From positions 1 through 64,000 of the forward strand of contig NZ_KE384566.1 in the NCBI RefSeq assembly GCF_000426765.1: a stretch of 64,000 nt of DNA, in the 5' to 3' direction. Below the pieces are notes generated by a model, which was not told the DNA's origin, did not search any database, and saw nothing but the letters and a program-made list of their open reading frames with translations. The number at the start of each line of letters is the position of its first letter. Position 1 is the stretch's first letter. The DNA is from Vibrio litoralis DSM 17657 (lineage in GTDB: Bacteria > Pseudomonadota > Gammaproteobacteria > Enterobacterales > Vibrionaceae). The translations under genes were made by a program, and so were the position numbers. Below, in pieces: positions 23,048-33,931 of this stretch.

Positions 23048-24898
23048 GTGCTAAACCGTTACCCGTTATGGAAGTATCTGATGGTGGCTGCTGTCATCTT
23101 AATCAGCGCGCTATACGCTCTTCCAAATATTTACGGTGAAGATCCTGCGGTACAAGTCACTGGGGCGCGCGGCGCCTCAGTTGACATGTCTACACTGGAT
23201 TCTATTAATACCGTATTAAAAGAAAACGATCTTGAACCCCAGTCTGTTGCACTAGAAAACGGTTCTGTTCTCATTCGTTTCAAAGATACTGATTCTCAAA
23301 TCAGTGCTCGCGATGTAATCAACCAATCGATGGGTAAAGATTATATCGTTGCTTTAAACCTTGCCCCAGCGACGCCGAGCTGGCTTGATTCAATCGGTGC
23401 AACCCCAATGAAGCTTGGCCTTGATTTACGTGGTGGCGTTCACTTCTTAATGGAAGTGGATATGGATGCTGCGATGGAAAAACTTGTTGGCCAACAAGAA
23501 GAATCTTTCCGTAGCGATCTTCGTGATGAACGTATTCGTTACCGTGCTATCCGACCTTTAGGTAAAGATGCCGTAGAAGTTGTTTTACGTAATGAAGAAC
23601 AACTTGATCAAGCGAAAAGCATTCTTTCTGATAAGCACCGCGACATGGTGTTTACCGAAGGTAAAAACAACTCATTGATCGCTAAGTTTAATGAAGCTCG
23701 CTTACTTGAAATTCGTAACTACGCGGTTGAGCAAAATATTACGATTCTACGCAACCGTGTTAATGAGCTAGGTGTCGCTGAGCCACTTGTTCAACGTCAA
23801 GGTGCAAGCCGCATCGTAGTTGAATTACCAGGTGTTCAAGATACTGCTCGCGCTAAAGAAATTCTTGGTGCCACAGCCACGCTTGAATTCCGTGAAGTGG
23901 ATGGTAAAGCAGACTTAGCGGCAGCAGCAGCCGGTCGTGTACCGCCGGGTAGTGAAGTTAAGTTTGATAAAGATGGCCGCCCGGCCGTACTGAAAAAGCG
24001 TGAAATCCTTGGTGGTTCAAGCATTACTGATGCAAGTTCTAGTACCGATGAATATGGTCGCCCTCAAGTAAATATTTCTCTTGATAGTGAAGGCGGCAAT
24101 AAAATGGCTGACTTCTCAAAGAAAAATATTGGCAAGTTAATGGCGACAGTCTTTACCGAATATAAAGACAGCGGCAAACGTACGCCAGAAGGTAAAGTGG
24201 TATTGGCTAAACACGAAGAAGTGATTAATCAAGCAACCATTCAATCCGCTCTAGGTCGTAGTTTCCGTATTACCGGTATTGATTCAGCGGCAGAAGCGCA
24301 TAACTTGGCACTATTATTACGTGCTGGTGCTTTGATTGCGCCTATTTCTATTGTGGAGGAACGCACCATTGGTCCATCAATGGGGCAACAAAACATTGAT
24401 AAAGGTATTCAAGCCTGTGTTTGGGGTATGGTGGCAGTAATGCTATTTACCCTGATCTATTACCGTCGATTTGGTTTTATTGCCAATATGGCACTAATGG
24501 CTAACCTAGTGTTAATTATTGGTGTGATGTCGTTGATCCCTGGGGCAACAATGACCTTGCCGGGTATTGCCGGTATTGTATTAACGGTTGGTATGGCAGT
24601 CGATGCGAACGTTCTTATCTTTGAGCGGATACGTGAAGAGCTAAAAGAAGGGCGTAGTCCTCAACAAGCGATTCACCAAGGTTATGCCAATGCCTTTAGT
24701 ACCATTGCAGATGCAAACATTACCACGCTTATCACCGCAATTATTCTATTTGCAGTGGGTACAGGTGCGATTAAAGGCTTTGCGGTTACTCTGTCTATCG
24801 GTATTTTAACGTCTATGTTTACGGCTATCATCGGCACACGTTGTGTGGTTAATCTGATGTATGGCGGCAAGCGTAATATCAAGAAATTGTCGATCTAA
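23048..24898 (+). CDS. secD: SecD, protein translocase subunit
   Basis: RND-type membrane protein of 616 residues. It has an N-terminal helix, a large periplasmic P1 domain holding [18 protein letters not shown], and a C-terminal bundle starting near residue 450 with TM4 motif [18 protein letters not shown]. With SecF it uses the proton or sodium gradient to pull translocating proteins into the periplasm. Start codon GTG with AAAGGA upstream. Confidence 0.97.
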   Translation: MLNRYPLWKYLMVAAVILISALYALPNIYGEDPAVQVTGARGASVDMSTLDSINTVLKENDLEPQSVALENGSVLIRFKDTDSQISARDVINQSMGKDYIVALNLAPATPSWLDSIGATPMKLGLDLRGGVHFLMEVDMDAAMEKLVGQQEESFRSDLRDERIRYRAIRPLGKDAVEVVLRNEEQLDQAKSILSDKHRDMVFTEGKNNSLIAKFNEARLLEIRNYAVEQNITILRNRVNELGVAEPLVQRQGASRIVVELPGVQDTARAKEILGATATLEFREVDGKADLAAAAAGRVPPGSEVKFDKDGRPAVLKKREILGGSSITDASSSTDEYGRPQVNISLDSEGGNKMADFSKKNIGKLMATVFTEYKDSGKRTPEGKVVLAKHEEVINQATIQSALGRSFRITGIDSAAEAHNLALLLRAGALIAPISIVEERTIGPSMGQQNIDKGIQACVWGMVAVMLFTLIYYRRFGFIANMALMANLVLIIGVMSLIPGATMTLPGIAGIVLTVGMAVDANVLIFERIREELKEGRSPQQAIHQGYANAFSTIADANITTLITAIILFAVGTGAIKGFAVTLSIGILTSMFTAIIGTRCVVNLMYGGKRNIKKLSI

Positions 24899-24907
24899 GG
24901 AAGAGTC

Positions 24908-25858
24908 ATGTTTCAAATATTGAAAGCTAACAAAGCGATCGACTTTATGCGTTGGTCTAAGTTTGCCTTTGTGTTCTCTGGCCTAATGATCGCTGCATCT
25001 TTGTTTACCATTTCAACTAAATGGTTTAACTGGGGGCTAGATTTTACTGGTGGTACTTTGATTGAGGTGTCATTTGAACATCCAGCCAACCTACCTGTAT
25101 TACGTGAATCTCTAGCCAAAGATGGCTTTGCCGATGCCACAGTACAAAACTTTGGTTCTGCGCATGATGTGATGGTGCGTATGCGCCCACGTGAAGATGC
25201 AAAAGGTGAAGTAATTGGTAATCAAGTCCTTGAGTCATTAAAGCAAGGTACTGGTGATCAAGTGACACTGAAGCGTATTGAATTTGTTGGACCTAACGTT
25301 GGCGATGAATTAGCCGAAGCGGGCGGTTTAGCGATTCTGATTTCGCTTCTTTGTATCTTAATGTATGTATCGATGCGTTTTGAGTGGCGTTTGTCTGCTG
25401 GTGCGGTATTAGCACTAGCGCACGATGTAACCATTACTCTCGGTATATTCTCATTGCTACAAATTGAGATTGATTTGACCATCGTAGCAGCGCTATTGAC
25501 GGTAGTCGGTTACTCACTCAATGATACCATCGTAGTATTTGACCGCATCCGTGAGAACTTCCGCAAGATGCGTAATGGTCTACCGGGTGATATCATGAAT
25601 CATTCAATCACGCAAACATTGAGCCGTACCTTGATTACCTCTGGTACAACTTTGTTTGTGGTTATTGCTCTGTTTACTCAAGGTGGGGCGAATATTCACG
25701 GTTTTGCACTAGCATTATTGCTTGGTATTACCGTAGGTACTTACTCGTCAATTTATGTGGCTTCTGCACTAGCATTGAAACTAGGCTTAACACGTGAGCA
25801 CTTGATGCCAACACAAGTTGAGAAAGAAGGCGCTGACCAAGAGTCAATGATCCCTTAA
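24908..25858 (+). CDS. secF: SecF, protein translocase subunit
   Basis: Partner of SecD, 316 residues, with GLDFTGGTLIEV after the first helix and the TM motif YSLNDTIVVFDRIRENFR. Six predicted helices in total. It starts 9 bp after secD and a hairpin terminator follows. Confidence 0.97.
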   Translation: MFQILKANKAIDFMRWSKFAFVFSGLMIAASLFTISTKWFNWGLDFTGGTLIEVSFEHPANLPVLRESLAKDGFADATVQNFGSAHDVMVRMRPREDAKGEVIGNQVLESLKQGTGDQVTLKRIEFVGPNVGDELAEAGGLAILISLLCILMYVSMRFEWRLSAGAVLALAHDVTITLGIFSLLQIEIDLTIVAALLTVVGYSLNDTIVVFDRIRENFRKMRNGLPGDIMNHSITQTLSRTLITSGTTLFVVIALFTQGGANIHGFALALLLGITVGTYSSIYVASALALKLGLTREHLMPTQVEKEGADQESMIP

Positions 25859-25878
25859 TCGGACATCAGTTCAAAAAC

Positions 25879-25912
25879 AAAGGCTTTGAGTTTTTCGCTC
25901 AAAGCCTTTTTT
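25879..25912 (+). terminator. terminator of the tgt-yajC-secDF operon
   Basis: A 12-bp stem AAAGGCTTTGAG / CTCAAAGCCTTT with loop TTTTTCG and a T run. Confidence 0.9.
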
Positions 25913-25934
25913 ATATCGAGCAACGCACACACAA

Positions 25935-25965
25935 AAACGCCCGCTGAGAATATCAGCGGGCGTTT
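25935..25965 (-). terminator. terminator of suhB
   Basis: A 13-bp stem AAACGCCCGCTGA / TCAGCGGGCGTTT with a 5-base loop. On the minus strand TTTTTGTGTG follows. It is probably bidirectional. Confidence 0.85.
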
Positions 25966-25991
25966 ATTTTACTCTACTATGAAGGGATGAA

Positions 25992-26795
25992 TTACTTCAT
26001 CATACCTTCGTTAGAATGTTCACGAACGTGTTTTAGGATGTGTTTCACACCACGTGCGCTTGAAGCGACTATGTTACCAGAAGCTAGGTAGTTAGTACCG
26101 CCAGCGAAATCAGTCAAGATAGCACCCGCTTCACGAGCGATAAGTTCACCTGCTGCGATATCCCAAGGTTTCAAACCTAGTTCAAAATAACCATCAACAC
26201 GGCCAGACGCTAAGTAACATAAATCTAGGGCTGCAGAACCAGTACGACGGAAGTCTGAACATTCTGAGAATAGGCCACCAACGATTTTTACAAAGCTTTC
26301 TGCATGTTGTTTTTGTTTAAATGGGAAGCCAGTAGCAAGAATAGCGCCATTCAAATCTTTAATTGGGTTAATACGTAGACGAGCGTTGTTTAATTGTGCG
26401 CCAGAACCACGTTGAGCGGTAAACAGCTCATTACGAATTGGATCGTAAACACACGCAACTTCAGTTTTACCGCGCATACGCACAGCAATTGAAACAGAGA
26501 AGTGAGGGAAACCTTTTACAAAGTTATTCGTGCCATCCAGTGGGTCAATGATCCATTGAACATCAGTATCTTTACCTTCGATAGAACCGCCTTCTTCACC
26601 AACGATGCAGTGATCAGGGTAAGACTTCTTGATGGTATCGATAATCAGTTGTTCTGCTTCTTTGTCGACGTTTGTGACAAAGTCGTTCTGACCTTTTTGA
26701 GTCGATTCAATCTTGTCAGTATTTTCTAATGATTTTGCAATATGGTTGCCAGCCATTCGTGCAGCACGAATAGCGATATTTAGCATAGGATGCAT
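25992..26795 (-). CDS. suhB: SuhB, inositol-1-monophosphatase family protein
   Basis: A 267-residue Mg-dependent phosphatase fold, identical in length to E. coli SuhB. Metal and substrate motifs: GEEGGS, DPLDGTNNFVKGFPHF and KPWDIAAGELI. In E. coli SuhB also joins the rRNA antitermination complex and acts in ribosome assembly, which is probably its main job. It starts MHPMLNIAIRAAR as in E. coli and is monocistronic, divergent from trmJ. Confidence 0.95.
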   Translation of the reverse strand: MHPMLNIAIRAARMAGNHIAKSLENTDKIESTQKGQNDFVTNVDKEAEQLIIDTIKKSYPDHCIVGEEGGSIEGKDTDVQWIIDPLDGTNNFVKGFPHFSVSIAVRMRGKTEVACVYDPIRNELFTAQRGSGAQLNNARLRINPIKDLNGAILATGFPFKQKQHAESFVKIVGGLFSECSDFRRTGSAALDLCYLASGRVDGYFELGLKPWDIAAGELIAREAGAILTDFAGGTNYLASGNIVASSARGVKHILKHVREHSNEGMMK

Positions 26796-26970
26796 ATAAT
26801 TTTCCCAACGGATGTTAAAGAACGAAAAAGCGGCGTGCAGTATACCAGAGTTTATCTAAATAGAAAGCGTCTATTTTTTGCTCATTCGTAAGTTGTCTCG
26901 ATTAAGGTAGCATTTATTTAGTTTGGAGTATGGTATTATGCGGCTAATTTTCACTATGACGAAGACTGCA

Positions 26971-27702
26971 ATGTTAGACAACGTAAAAGTAATTTTAGTC
27001 GGCACCTCACATTCTGGGAATATAGGTTCTGCGGCAAGAGCAATGAAGGTGATGGGGCTAACCGAATTAGTCTTAGTGGCACCACAGTGTCAAGTTGATG
27101 AACAGACACTTTCTTTGGCATCTGGTGCTGGTGATGTTGCGGAAAATGCACGCATTGTAGAAACGCTAGATGAAGCCGTGTCAGACTGTGCATTAGTGGT
27201 TGGATCAAGTGCTCGTTCTCGTACGCTTGAATGGCCAATGCTTGAGCCTCGCGAATGTGGTGAGAAATTTATTCAAGAAGCAGAAAAAGGCAAAGTTGCT
27301 TTAGTGTTTGGCCGTGAAAGAACCGGACTAACCAATGAAGAACTGCAAAAGTGCCATTATCATGTCTGTATTCCGGCAAACCCTGAATATAGCTCGCTTA
27401 ATCTAGCGATGGCGGTACAGACTTTAAGTTATGAGATCCGCATGGCTTGGCTTAACAAACAAGCAGGGCAGTATCCGGAACCAATCGCTGAAGAGTACCC
27501 AAGGCATAAAGAATTAGAGTTATTTTATCAGCACCTTGAAAACACCATCTTGAAGACCCAGTTTATCTCTAAAGATAAGCCAAATCTGGTGATGAATAAA
27601 TTACGTCGCTTGTTTAGTCGTTCTCGTCCTGAGGTTCAAGAATTAAACATGTTGCGAGGTATTCTAACCTCGATTGAAAAGTCTATTCCTGAGAAAAAAT
27701 AG
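26971..27702 (+). CDS. trmJ: TrmJ, tRNA Cm32/Um32 2'-O-methyltransferase
   Basis: SPOUT methyltransferase with [23 protein letters not shown], the knot segments [18 protein letters not shown] and [19 protein letters not shown], and a C-terminal helical tail. I place the start at MLDNVKV (26971), aligned with the E. coli N-terminus, giving 243 residues. The frame stays open to 26923 with other ATGs at 26938 and 26956, and none has a clear ribosome site. It lies directly before iscR, as in many gammaproteobacteria. Confidence 0.93.
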   Translation: MLDNVKVILVGTSHSGNIGSAARAMKVMGLTELVLVAPQCQVDEQTLSLASGAGDVAENARIVETLDEAVSDCALVVGSSARSRTLEWPMLEPRECGEKFIQEAEKGKVALVFGRERTGLTNEELQKCHYHVCIPANPEYSSLNLAMAVQTLSYEIRMAWLNKQAGQYPEPIAEEYPRHKELELFYQHLENTILKTQFISKDKPNLVMNKLRRLFSRSRPEVQELNMLRGILTSIEKSIPEKK

Positions 27703-27712
27703 TTACTTATGA

Positions 27713-27762
27713 ATACCTGACTAAAATGGTCAAATTAATACTTGACCATTTTAGTCGGGTAT
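27713..27762 (+). promoter_or_regulatory. two abutting type-1 IscR binding sites before iscR
   Basis: Two 25-bp sites lie end to end (27713-27737 and 27738-27762). Each fits the published type-1 consensus (ATAsyyGACtrwwwyaGTCrrsTAT) at nearly every position. Their cores GACTAAAATGGTCAA and TTGACCATTTTAGTC are perfect inverted repeats. The second overlaps a TTGACC that can act as the -35 hexamer. Holo-IscR represses iscR through such sites in E. coli, so the same feedback is expected. Confidence 0.82.
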
Positions 27763-27803
27763 GGAATTATAGTCTCCACATACTTACTGTGGGTACGGTT
27801 CAT

Positions 27804-28328
27804 ATGAGACTTACATCAAAAGGAAGATACGCGGTAACAGCAATGTTGGATGTAGCTTTACATTCAAATCAAGGACCTGTGCCGTTAGCGGATATTTCAG
27901 AGCGCCAAGGGATTTCACTATCTTACTTGGAGCAACTTTTTTCACGATTACGTAAAGCCGGCTTAGTAGCGAGCGTACGTGGTCCTGGTGGTGGCTACCG
28001 CCTTGGTATCGAAGCGGATCAGATCGCAGTAGGTACTGTGATTTCAGCCGTTGATGAATCGGTAGATGCAACAAAATGTCAAGGTAAAGGCGATTGCCAA
28101 AGTGGCGTACGCTGCTTAACTCATACCTTGTGGCATGATTTAAGTGCTCGCATTAGTGAGTTCTTAGATGGTATTACGCTTGGTGAGCTTATGATGAACA
28201 ATGAAGTTCTTGATATCTCTGAGCGTCAGAATATTGAACTAATAGTGAATAACAGCTTTGGTAATAACAATTACGCCTCAGAAAAGAATGATAAAGCGGA
28301 CACTGTTGGTATGAATGCTCACCTTTAA
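27804..28328 (+). CDS. iscR: IscR, [2Fe-2S] transcription factor
   Basis: Rrf2-family regulator of 174 residues that senses iron-sulfur status. Winged HTH at about 1-66 ([39 protein letters not shown]). Cluster ligands C92, C98, C104 and H107 are at the E. coli positions. The frame is open 26 codons further upstream, but that extension would cover the IscR sites, so the ATG at 27804 is used. First gene of isc. Confidence 0.97.
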   Translation: MRLTSKGRYAVTAMLDVALHSNQGPVPLADISERQGISLSYLEQLFSRLRKAGLVASVRGPGGGYRLGIEADQIAVGTVISAVDESVDATKCQGKGDCQSGVRCLTHTLWHDLSARISEFLDGITLGELMMNNEVLDISERQNIELIVNNSFGNNNYASEKNDKADTVGMNAHL

Positions 28329-28361
28329 CGTGAGCGAAAAGTTTTCACATTGGAGTAAAGA

Positions 28362-29576
28362 ATGAAACTGCCTATTTATTTTGACTATTCAGCAACATGT
28401 CCCGTTGACCAGCGTGTAGCTGAAAAGATGGTTCAATTTATGACGATGGATGGCACCTTTGGTAACCCAGCATCGCGTTCTCACCGATTTGGTTGGCAGG
28501 CAGAAGAAGCGGTTGATCATGCTCGTGAGCAAGTTGCAGACATCTTAAATGCAGACCCACGTGAAATAGTATTTACTTCTGGTGCGACAGAATCAGATAA
28601 CCTTGCGATTAAAGGTGCTGCACACTTTTATGGTAAGCAAGGTAAGCATATCATCACTTGCAAAACTGAGCATAAAGCTGTGCTAGACCCATGTCGCCAG
28701 CTAGAGCGCGAAGGTTATGAAGTGACGTATCTTGAACCTGAAAGTAATGGCTTGATTAATATCGAAACATTTAAAGCCGCATTACGTGAAGATACGGTGT
28801 TAGTTTCTATCATGCACGTCAACAATGAAATCGGTGTTATTCAAGATATCAAAGCGATTGGTGAATTATGTCGTGCAAACAAAACGATTTTTCATGTCGA
28901 TGCTGCGCAATCAGCAGGTAAATTACCTATTGATACCAAAGAATTAAAAGTTGATTTAATCTCCTTGTCGGCGCATAAGATTTATGGCCCTAAAGGTATC
29001 GGTGCACTTTATGTTCGCCGTAAACCGCGTATTCGTTTAGAAGCACAAATGCATGGTGGTGGTCATGAGCGAGGTTTTCGTTCAGGTACTTTAGCAACCC
29101 ATCAAATCGTGGGTATGGGCGAAGCCCTTGCAGTTGCTAAGCAGGATATGAAAAAGGATTACGATCATGCATTAGCATTACGTAATCGCTTGTTAGACGG
29201 CATCAAAGATATGGAAGCGGTGACAATTAATGGCGATCTTGAGCAACGCCTACCAAACAACTTAAACGTAAGCTTTGCGTTTGTTGAAGGTGAATCATTG
29301 TTGATGGCATTAAAAGACCTTGCGGTATCTTCGGGTTCGGCATGTACATCTGCTAGCCTTGAGCCTTCATACGTACTACGTGCGTTAGGACTAGATGATG
29401 AATTGGCACACAGCTCAGTTCGTTTCTCTTTTGGTCGTTTCACTACTGAAGAAGAAATTGACTATGCCGTTAAACAAATTCGTGTAGCAGTAGACAAACT
29501 CCGTGACATGTCACCACTATGGGACATGTACAAAGAAGGGATTGATTTGAACACCGTTGAGTGGGCTCATCATTAA
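28362..29576 (+). CDS. iscS: IscS, cysteine desulfurase
   Basis: A PLP enzyme of 404 residues that takes sulfur from cysteine for iron-sulfur clusters, thiolated tRNA and cofactors. The PLP lysine is K206 in [12 protein letters not shown]; the active Cys is C328 in [14 protein letters not shown] on the mobile loop, both at E. coli positions. The C-terminal [21 protein letters not shown] resembles the IscU-docking tail. 33 bp after iscR. Confidence 0.98.
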   Translation: MKLPIYFDYSATCPVDQRVAEKMVQFMTMDGTFGNPASRSHRFGWQAEEAVDHAREQVADILNADPREIVFTSGATESDNLAIKGAAHFYGKQGKHIITCKTEHKAVLDPCRQLEREGYEVTYLEPESNGLINIETFKAALREDTVLVSIMHVNNEIGVIQDIKAIGELCRANKTIFHVDAAQSAGKLPIDTKELKVDLISLSAHKIYGPKGIGALYVRRKPRIRLEAQMHGGGHERGFRSGTLATHQIVGMGEALAVAKQDMKKDYDHALALRNRLLDGIKDMEAVTINGDLEQRLPNNLNVSFAFVEGESLLMALKDLAVSSGSACTSASLEPSYVLRALGLDDELAHSSVRFSFGRFTTEEEIDYAVKQIRVAVDKLRDMSPLWDMYKEGIDLNTVEWAHH

Positions 29577-29609
29577 TCTCAAGGAAGTAGAAGATTCGAG
29601 GTAAATATT

Positions 29610-29993
29610 ATGGCGTATAGCGAAAAAGTAATCGAACATTATGAGAACCCACGTAACGTCGGTTCTTTTGATAAAGAAGATCCTTCTATCGGTAGTGGTA
29701 TGGTTGGTGCTCCTGCTTGTGGTGACGTGATGAAACTACAAATTAAAGTATCAGCAGAAGGCATTATCGAAGATGCGAAATTTAAAACCTATGGTTGTGG
29801 TTCTGCCATTGCATCAAGCTCATTGGTAACAGAGTGGGTTAAGGGCAAAAGCTTAGATGAAGCGGCTTCAATTAAAAACGCTGAAATCGCAGAAGAATTG
29901 GCATTACCACCAGTAAAAGTTCACTGTTCAATTCTTGCAGAAGATGCAATTAAAGCGGCAGTGTCGGATTATAAAAAGAAACATCAGCAGTAA
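29610..29993 (+). CDS. iscU: IscU, iron-sulfur scaffold
   Basis: Scaffold of 127 residues on which clusters are built. Ligands C37 (GAPACGD), D39, C63 (YGCGSA), H105 and C106 are all present. The LPPVKVHC segment is the HscA recognition site known from E. coli. It follows iscS by 33 bp. Confidence 0.98.
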   Translation: MAYSEKVIEHYENPRNVGSFDKEDPSIGSGMVGAPACGDVMKLQIKVSAEGIIEDAKFKTYGCGSAIASSSLVTEWVKGKSLDEAASIKNAEIAEELALPPVKVHCSILAEDAIKAAVSDYKKKHQQ

Positions 29994-30085
29994 TGTTAAA
30001 TCAAGGGAAGGGCTCTCCTTTCCCTATTTAACTTAGGCATATTTTTTATTTTCACCCTATTTATTGATATACACAAGGTTGCAGT

Positions 30086-30409
30086 ATGGCCATCACCATG
30101 ACAGACGCGGCAGCAAATCGCGTAAGAACATTCTTGGAAAACCGAGGCAAGGGCATTGGTCTTCGTTTAGGTGTAAGAACCACTGGGTGTTCAGGCATGG
30201 CTTATGTTTTAGAGTTTGTCGATCAACTTAATGAAGAAGATCAAGCTTTTGAACATGATGGGGTAAAGATTATTATAGATCCTAAAAGTTTAGTTTACCT
30301 CGATGGCACCGAACTTGATTTCGTCAAAGAGGGGCTAAATGAAGGCTTTCAGTTTAATAACCCTAATGTGAAAGGTGAATGTGGTTGTGGTGAAAGCTTC
30401 AACGTATAA
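30086..30409 (+). CDS. iscA: IscA, A-type iron-sulfur carrier
   Basis: 107 residues with the A-type cysteines C35 (TTGCSGM), C99 and C101 (GECGCGE). It carries clusters or iron to target proteins. It sits between iscU and hscB; small hairpins in the flanking spacers (about 30004-30022 and 30428-30451) may adjust expression within the operon. Confidence 0.97.
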   Translation: MAITMTDAAANRVRTFLENRGKGIGLRLGVRTTGCSGMAYVLEFVDQLNEEDQAFEHDGVKIIIDPKSLVYLDGTELDFVKEGLNEGFQFNNPNVKGECGCGESFNV

Positions 30410-30427
30410 TCCTTCATAATAGGTACG

Positions 30428-30451
30428 ATGGCACTCTAATTAGGGTGCCAT
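30428..30451 (+). terminator. hairpin between iscA and hscB, possible attenuator
   Basis: A 10-bp stem ATGGCACTCT / AGGGTGCCAT with a 4-base loop but no long T run. It splits the isc operon between scaffold and chaperone genes, so partial termination or RNA stabilisation is possible. Confidence 0.4.
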
Positions 30452-30520
30452 TGCCATTTTAAGACGTCAGCGATGTGTGAATACCATGTGACTGGCTAGC
30501 ATTAGGCACGAGTTATTACC

Positions 30521-31036
30521 ATGAACCATTTTGAATTATTTGGCTTACCTAACCAATTTGAGTTAGATAATAATACCTTGTCTGAAACGTTTCGTGATCT
30601 CCAGCGTCGTTTTCATCCTGATAAGTTTGCCTCCGCTTCTGAGCGAGACCGATTAATGTCTGTGCAGAAAGCGGCAGAAATTAACGATGCCTATCAAACC
30701 TTAAAATCTCCTATTTCTCGAGCTGAATATATCCTTGCTCTACAAGGAGTTGATATTCGCGCTGAACAGCAGACAATGAGTGATCCAATGTTCTTAATGG
30801 AACAGATGGAATTGCGAGAAGAAATTGAAACTATCGCTCAATCTGATGAGCCAGAAAGTGCTTTATTTGATTTCGATAGTAAAATTCAAACAATGTATCA
30901 GCAGCAACTCGTACAATTAAAAACACAGCTTGAAAGTGAGCAGTGGGATAGTGCTGCGGATGGCGTTCGAAAGCTTAAGTTTGTTAATAAATTAAGATAT
31001 GAAATCGAGCAACTTGAAGATAAGTTGCTTGGCTAA
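30521..31036 (+). CDS. hscB: HscB, J-domain co-chaperone
   Basis: 171 residues with an N-terminal J domain (MNHFELFGLPNQFELD, HPDK motif in RRFHPDKFAS) and a C-terminal three-helix region that binds IscU. It delivers IscU to HscA and stimulates its ATPase. Confidence 0.97.
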   Translation: MNHFELFGLPNQFELDNNTLSETFRDLQRRFHPDKFASASERDRLMSVQKAAEINDAYQTLKSPISRAEYILALQGVDIRAEQQTMSDPMFLMEQMELREEIETIAQSDEPESALFDFDSKIQTMYQQQLVQLKTQLESEQWDSAADGVRKLKFVNKLRYEIEQLEDKLLG

Positions 31037-31104
31037 AGCTTTAGAGTTAAAGCTCTTTTAATCTTTAATCTCTATTAGCCAATATAGAAAGGATAGTTCC
31101 GAAT

Positions 31105-32955
31105 ATGCTACTTCAAATTGCAGAACCTGGTCAAAGTGCCGCACCACATGAGCATAAGTTTGCCGTAGGGATTGATTTAGGTACTACCAACTCTCTTGTT
31201 GCCGCAGTAAGAAGTGGCTCATGCACTCCTTTGGTTGATGAAAACCAAAAAGCAATTTTGCCTTCAGTGGTTCATTATTCTCAAGATGGCGTGTCAGTCG
31301 GCGCGCAGGCAAAACAAAAAGCGCAACAAGACCCCAAAAATACCATTAGTTCAGTGAAACGTCTTATTGGTCGTTCACTTGATGACGTTCAATCTCGTTA
31401 TGCTGATCTACCTTATCAATTTCAAGCCAGTGATAATGGTTTACCACTTATTCAAGTGCCTACGGGGTTAGTCAATCCTATTCAGGTTTCGAGTGAAATT
31501 TTAAAAAGCTTAGTTGAGCGAGCGGAAAGTACTCTAGCCCATGAGATTGAAGGCGTAGTGATCACCGTTCCTGCTTATTTTGATGATGCTCAGCGCGCAG
31601 GTACTAAAGATGCTGCCGAGTTAGCTGGTTTGAAAGTTCTTCGTTTATTAAACGAACCAACCGCTGCGGCGATCGCTTATGGCTTAGATTCAGGCCAAGA
31701 AGGTGTGATCGCGGTTTATGACCTAGGTGGTGGTACTTTTGATATCTCACTACTACGTCTATCAAAAGGTGTATTTGAAGTGCTGGCTACAGGCGGCGAC
31801 TCTGCACTAGGTGGTGATGACTTTGATGATCTTTTATTGGATTACTTTAAACAGCAAGTTGGTCAGCTTGATAAATTAAGTGCCGAGCAGCACCGAGTGT
31901 TATTGGATGCGGCCACTCAAGCAAAGATTGGTTTGTCAGATAATGAACAAGTTAACGTTGAAGTGCTTGGCCAAACTATCACATTAACTCGTGAGCAATT
32001 TAATGACATTATTCAGCCTCTGGTTAAAAAGACCTTATTATCGTGTCGTCGTGCATTAAAAGATGCCGATGTTACCGCTGAAGATGTCAGTGAAATCGTG
32101 ATGGTAGGCGGTTCAACTCGTACTCCTCTTGTTCGGACTATGGTTGGTGAGTTTTTCGGCCGTACACCTTTGACTAGTATTAACCCTGATGAAGTCGTGG
32201 CAATTGGTGCTGGTATTCAAGCGGATATTCTCGTCGGTAATAAACCCGATTCAGATATGCTGTTATTGGATGTGATCCCGCTTTCCCTTGGTATTGAAAC
32301 CATGGGGGGCTTGGTTGAGAAAATCATTCCACGCAATACCACTATCCCTGTCGCTAAAGCGCAAGAGTTCACCACATTCAAAGATGGTCAAACCGCCATG
32401 TTAGTTCACGTCGTGCAAGGTGAACGTGAAATGGTTGATGATTGTCGTTCATTAGCTCGTTTTACTCTAAACGGTATTCCGCCAATGAAAGCGGGGGCTG
32501 CACATATCCGAGTGACTTATCAGGTCGACGCTGATGGTTTGTTGTCAGTGACTGCAATGGAGAAGAGCACTGGCGTACAAGCGGATATTCAGGTGAAACC
32601 TTCTTACGGTTTAAGTGATACTGAAATCGCCGATATGCTGAGATCTTCAATGACTCATGCTAAAGAAGACATGCATGCTCGTGCGTTAGCGGAACAGAAA
32701 GTTGAAGCAGATCGAGTGATTGAAGGTCTACTGGTTGCCTTGCAAGAAAATGGTGAAGAGCTACTAAGTAAAGAAGAATACTTAGCACTAGAAGATTCGG
32801 TAAGAACCTTGATCCAACTACGTAATGGCCAAGATGCTGATGCCATTGAGCAAGGAATTAAAGACACTGATAAAGTAAGCCAAGAGTTTGCATCGCGTCG
32901 AATGGATGTATCAATTCGCGCGGCATTAGCCGGACAGTCAGTCGATAATATTTAA
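31105..32955 (+). CDS. hscA: HscA, Hsp70-type chaperone for iron-sulfur transfer
   Basis: 616 residues. The nucleotide-binding domain has [28 protein letters not shown] and [12 protein letters not shown]; the linker region [14 protein letters not shown] leads to the substrate domain and helical lid. It binds the LPPVK peptide of IscU and promotes cluster release. Confidence 0.97.
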   Translation: MLLQIAEPGQSAAPHEHKFAVGIDLGTTNSLVAAVRSGSCTPLVDENQKAILPSVVHYSQDGVSVGAQAKQKAQQDPKNTISSVKRLIGRSLDDVQSRYADLPYQFQASDNGLPLIQVPTGLVNPIQVSSEILKSLVERAESTLAHEIEGVVITVPAYFDDAQRAGTKDAAELAGLKVLRLLNEPTAAAIAYGLDSGQEGVIAVYDLGGGTFDISLLRLSKGVFEVLATGGDSALGGDDFDDLLLDYFKQQVGQLDKLSAEQHRVLLDAATQAKIGLSDNEQVNVEVLGQTITLTREQFNDIIQPLVKKTLLSCRRALKDADVTAEDVSEIVMVGGSTRTPLVRTMVGEFFGRTPLTSINPDEVVAIGAGIQADILVGNKPDSDMLLLDVIPLSLGIETMGGLVEKIIPRNTTIPVAKAQEFTTFKDGQTAMLVHVVQGEREMVDDCRSLARFTLNGIPPMKAGAAHIRVTYQVDADGLLSVTAMEKSTGVQADIQVKPSYGLSDTEIADMLRSSMTHAKEDMHARALAEQKVEADRVIEGLLVALQENGEELLSKEEYLALEDSVRTLIQLRNGQDADAIEQGIKDTDKVSQEFASRRMDVSIRAALAGQSVDNI

Positions 32956-33050
32956 TTAATGGATATTGGTTAAGAGTACTTAACCAATGCATAGACAATA
33001 TATTATGAGTAAAGCGTACTTATAATAACTCTATTGAAGTAGGATGAATT

Positions 33051-33389
33051 ATGCCTAAGATTGTTGTATTACCTCACGAAGATTTATGCCCTGAAGGTGC
33101 TGTATTAGAAGCACAAACAGGGGAATCCGTATTAGATGTCGCATTGAAAAATGGTATTGGCATTGAGCATGCTTGTGAAAAATCATGTGCCTGTACAACT
33201 TGTCATATTGTGATTCGTGAAGGCTTTGATTCATTAGAAGAAAGTGAAGAATTAGAAGATGATATGCTAGATAAAGCATGGGGACTGGAGCCTGAATCTC
33301 GTTTAGGCTGTCAGGCGAAAGTCGCAGAGCAAGATTTGGTGGTTGAAATCCCTCGCTATACCATCAACTTAGCATCGGAAAATCATTAA
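33051..33389 (+). CDS. fdx: Fdx, adrenodoxin-type [2Fe-2S] ferredoxin
   Basis: 112 residues with cluster ligands C42, C48, C51 (CEKSCACTTCH) and the distal C in RLGCQAK. It supplies electrons for cluster assembly on IscU. Located after hscA in the standard order. Confidence 0.97.
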   Translation: MPKIVVLPHEDLCPEGAVLEAQTGESVLDVALKNGIGIEHACEKSCACTTCHIVIREGFDSLEESEELEDDMLDKAWGLEPESRLGCQAKVAEQDLVVEIPRYTINLASENH

Positions 33390-33417
33390 TAATATCTGGT
33401 AGAGCAAGGAGTAGTAC

Positions 33418-33615
33418 ATGGGATTAAAATGGACGGATTCACAAGATATAGCCATTGAACTCGCGGAAAAATTTCCAGATCTCGATCCTCAAACCGTACG
33501 TTTTACGGATATGCACCAATGGATCACAGAGCTTGAGGATTTTGATGACGAGCCAAATCGTTCCAATGAAAAAATCTTAGAAGCTATTTTACTGTGTTGG
33601 TTAGATGAAATTTAA
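33418..33615 (+). CDS. iscX: IscX (YfhJ), IscS-binding regulator
   Basis: A 65-residue acidic protein beginning [24 protein letters not shown], typical of IscX. It binds IscS and tunes desulfurase activity according to iron. Last gene of isc, 28 bp after fdx; a terminator follows. Confidence 0.96.
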   Translation: MGLKWTDSQDIAIELAEKFPDLDPQTVRFTDMHQWITELEDFDDEPNRSNEKILEAILLCWLDEI

Positions 33616-33653
33616 CCCTAGATAACGATAACATACTAGATTTTCATTTATAG

Positions 33654-33676
33654 AAAGCCTCTTCGGAGGCTTTTAT
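33654..33676 (+). terminator. terminator of the isc operon
   Basis: Stem AAAGCCTC / GAGGCTTT with a TTCG tetraloop, followed by TATTTTG. It lies 38 bp after iscX. Confidence 0.85.
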
Positions 33677-33931
33677 TTTGTTTGAAACTTATTAAGTAGA
33701 AATAGTGATTATATCTAGTACAAAGAAAGGTCAAAGTCACAAGTTATCACGGCTATTATGATACTTGTGATGATTCGCATTATGATATAGCTTAGCTTTA
33801 AATCTAATTTATATACCCAAGTAATTTCAAGATGCGAGCTTATAGAGCAAACTTTGTGCTCGTTCTTTTCTCAAATAATGACAGCCTATTTGGTTTTAAG
33901 GGCTCCCTAGACATTTAGGTAAGGAGTAAAA
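33677..33931. other. spacer before pepB with a lone repeat end
   Basis: No gene seen. At 33813-33835 lies ATACCCAAGTAATTTCAAG and onward, matching the inverted ends of the element at 19850-20115. I find no partner end here, so it is a solo or decayed copy. GGAG immediately before the pepB ATG serves as its ribosome site. Confidence 0.55.
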
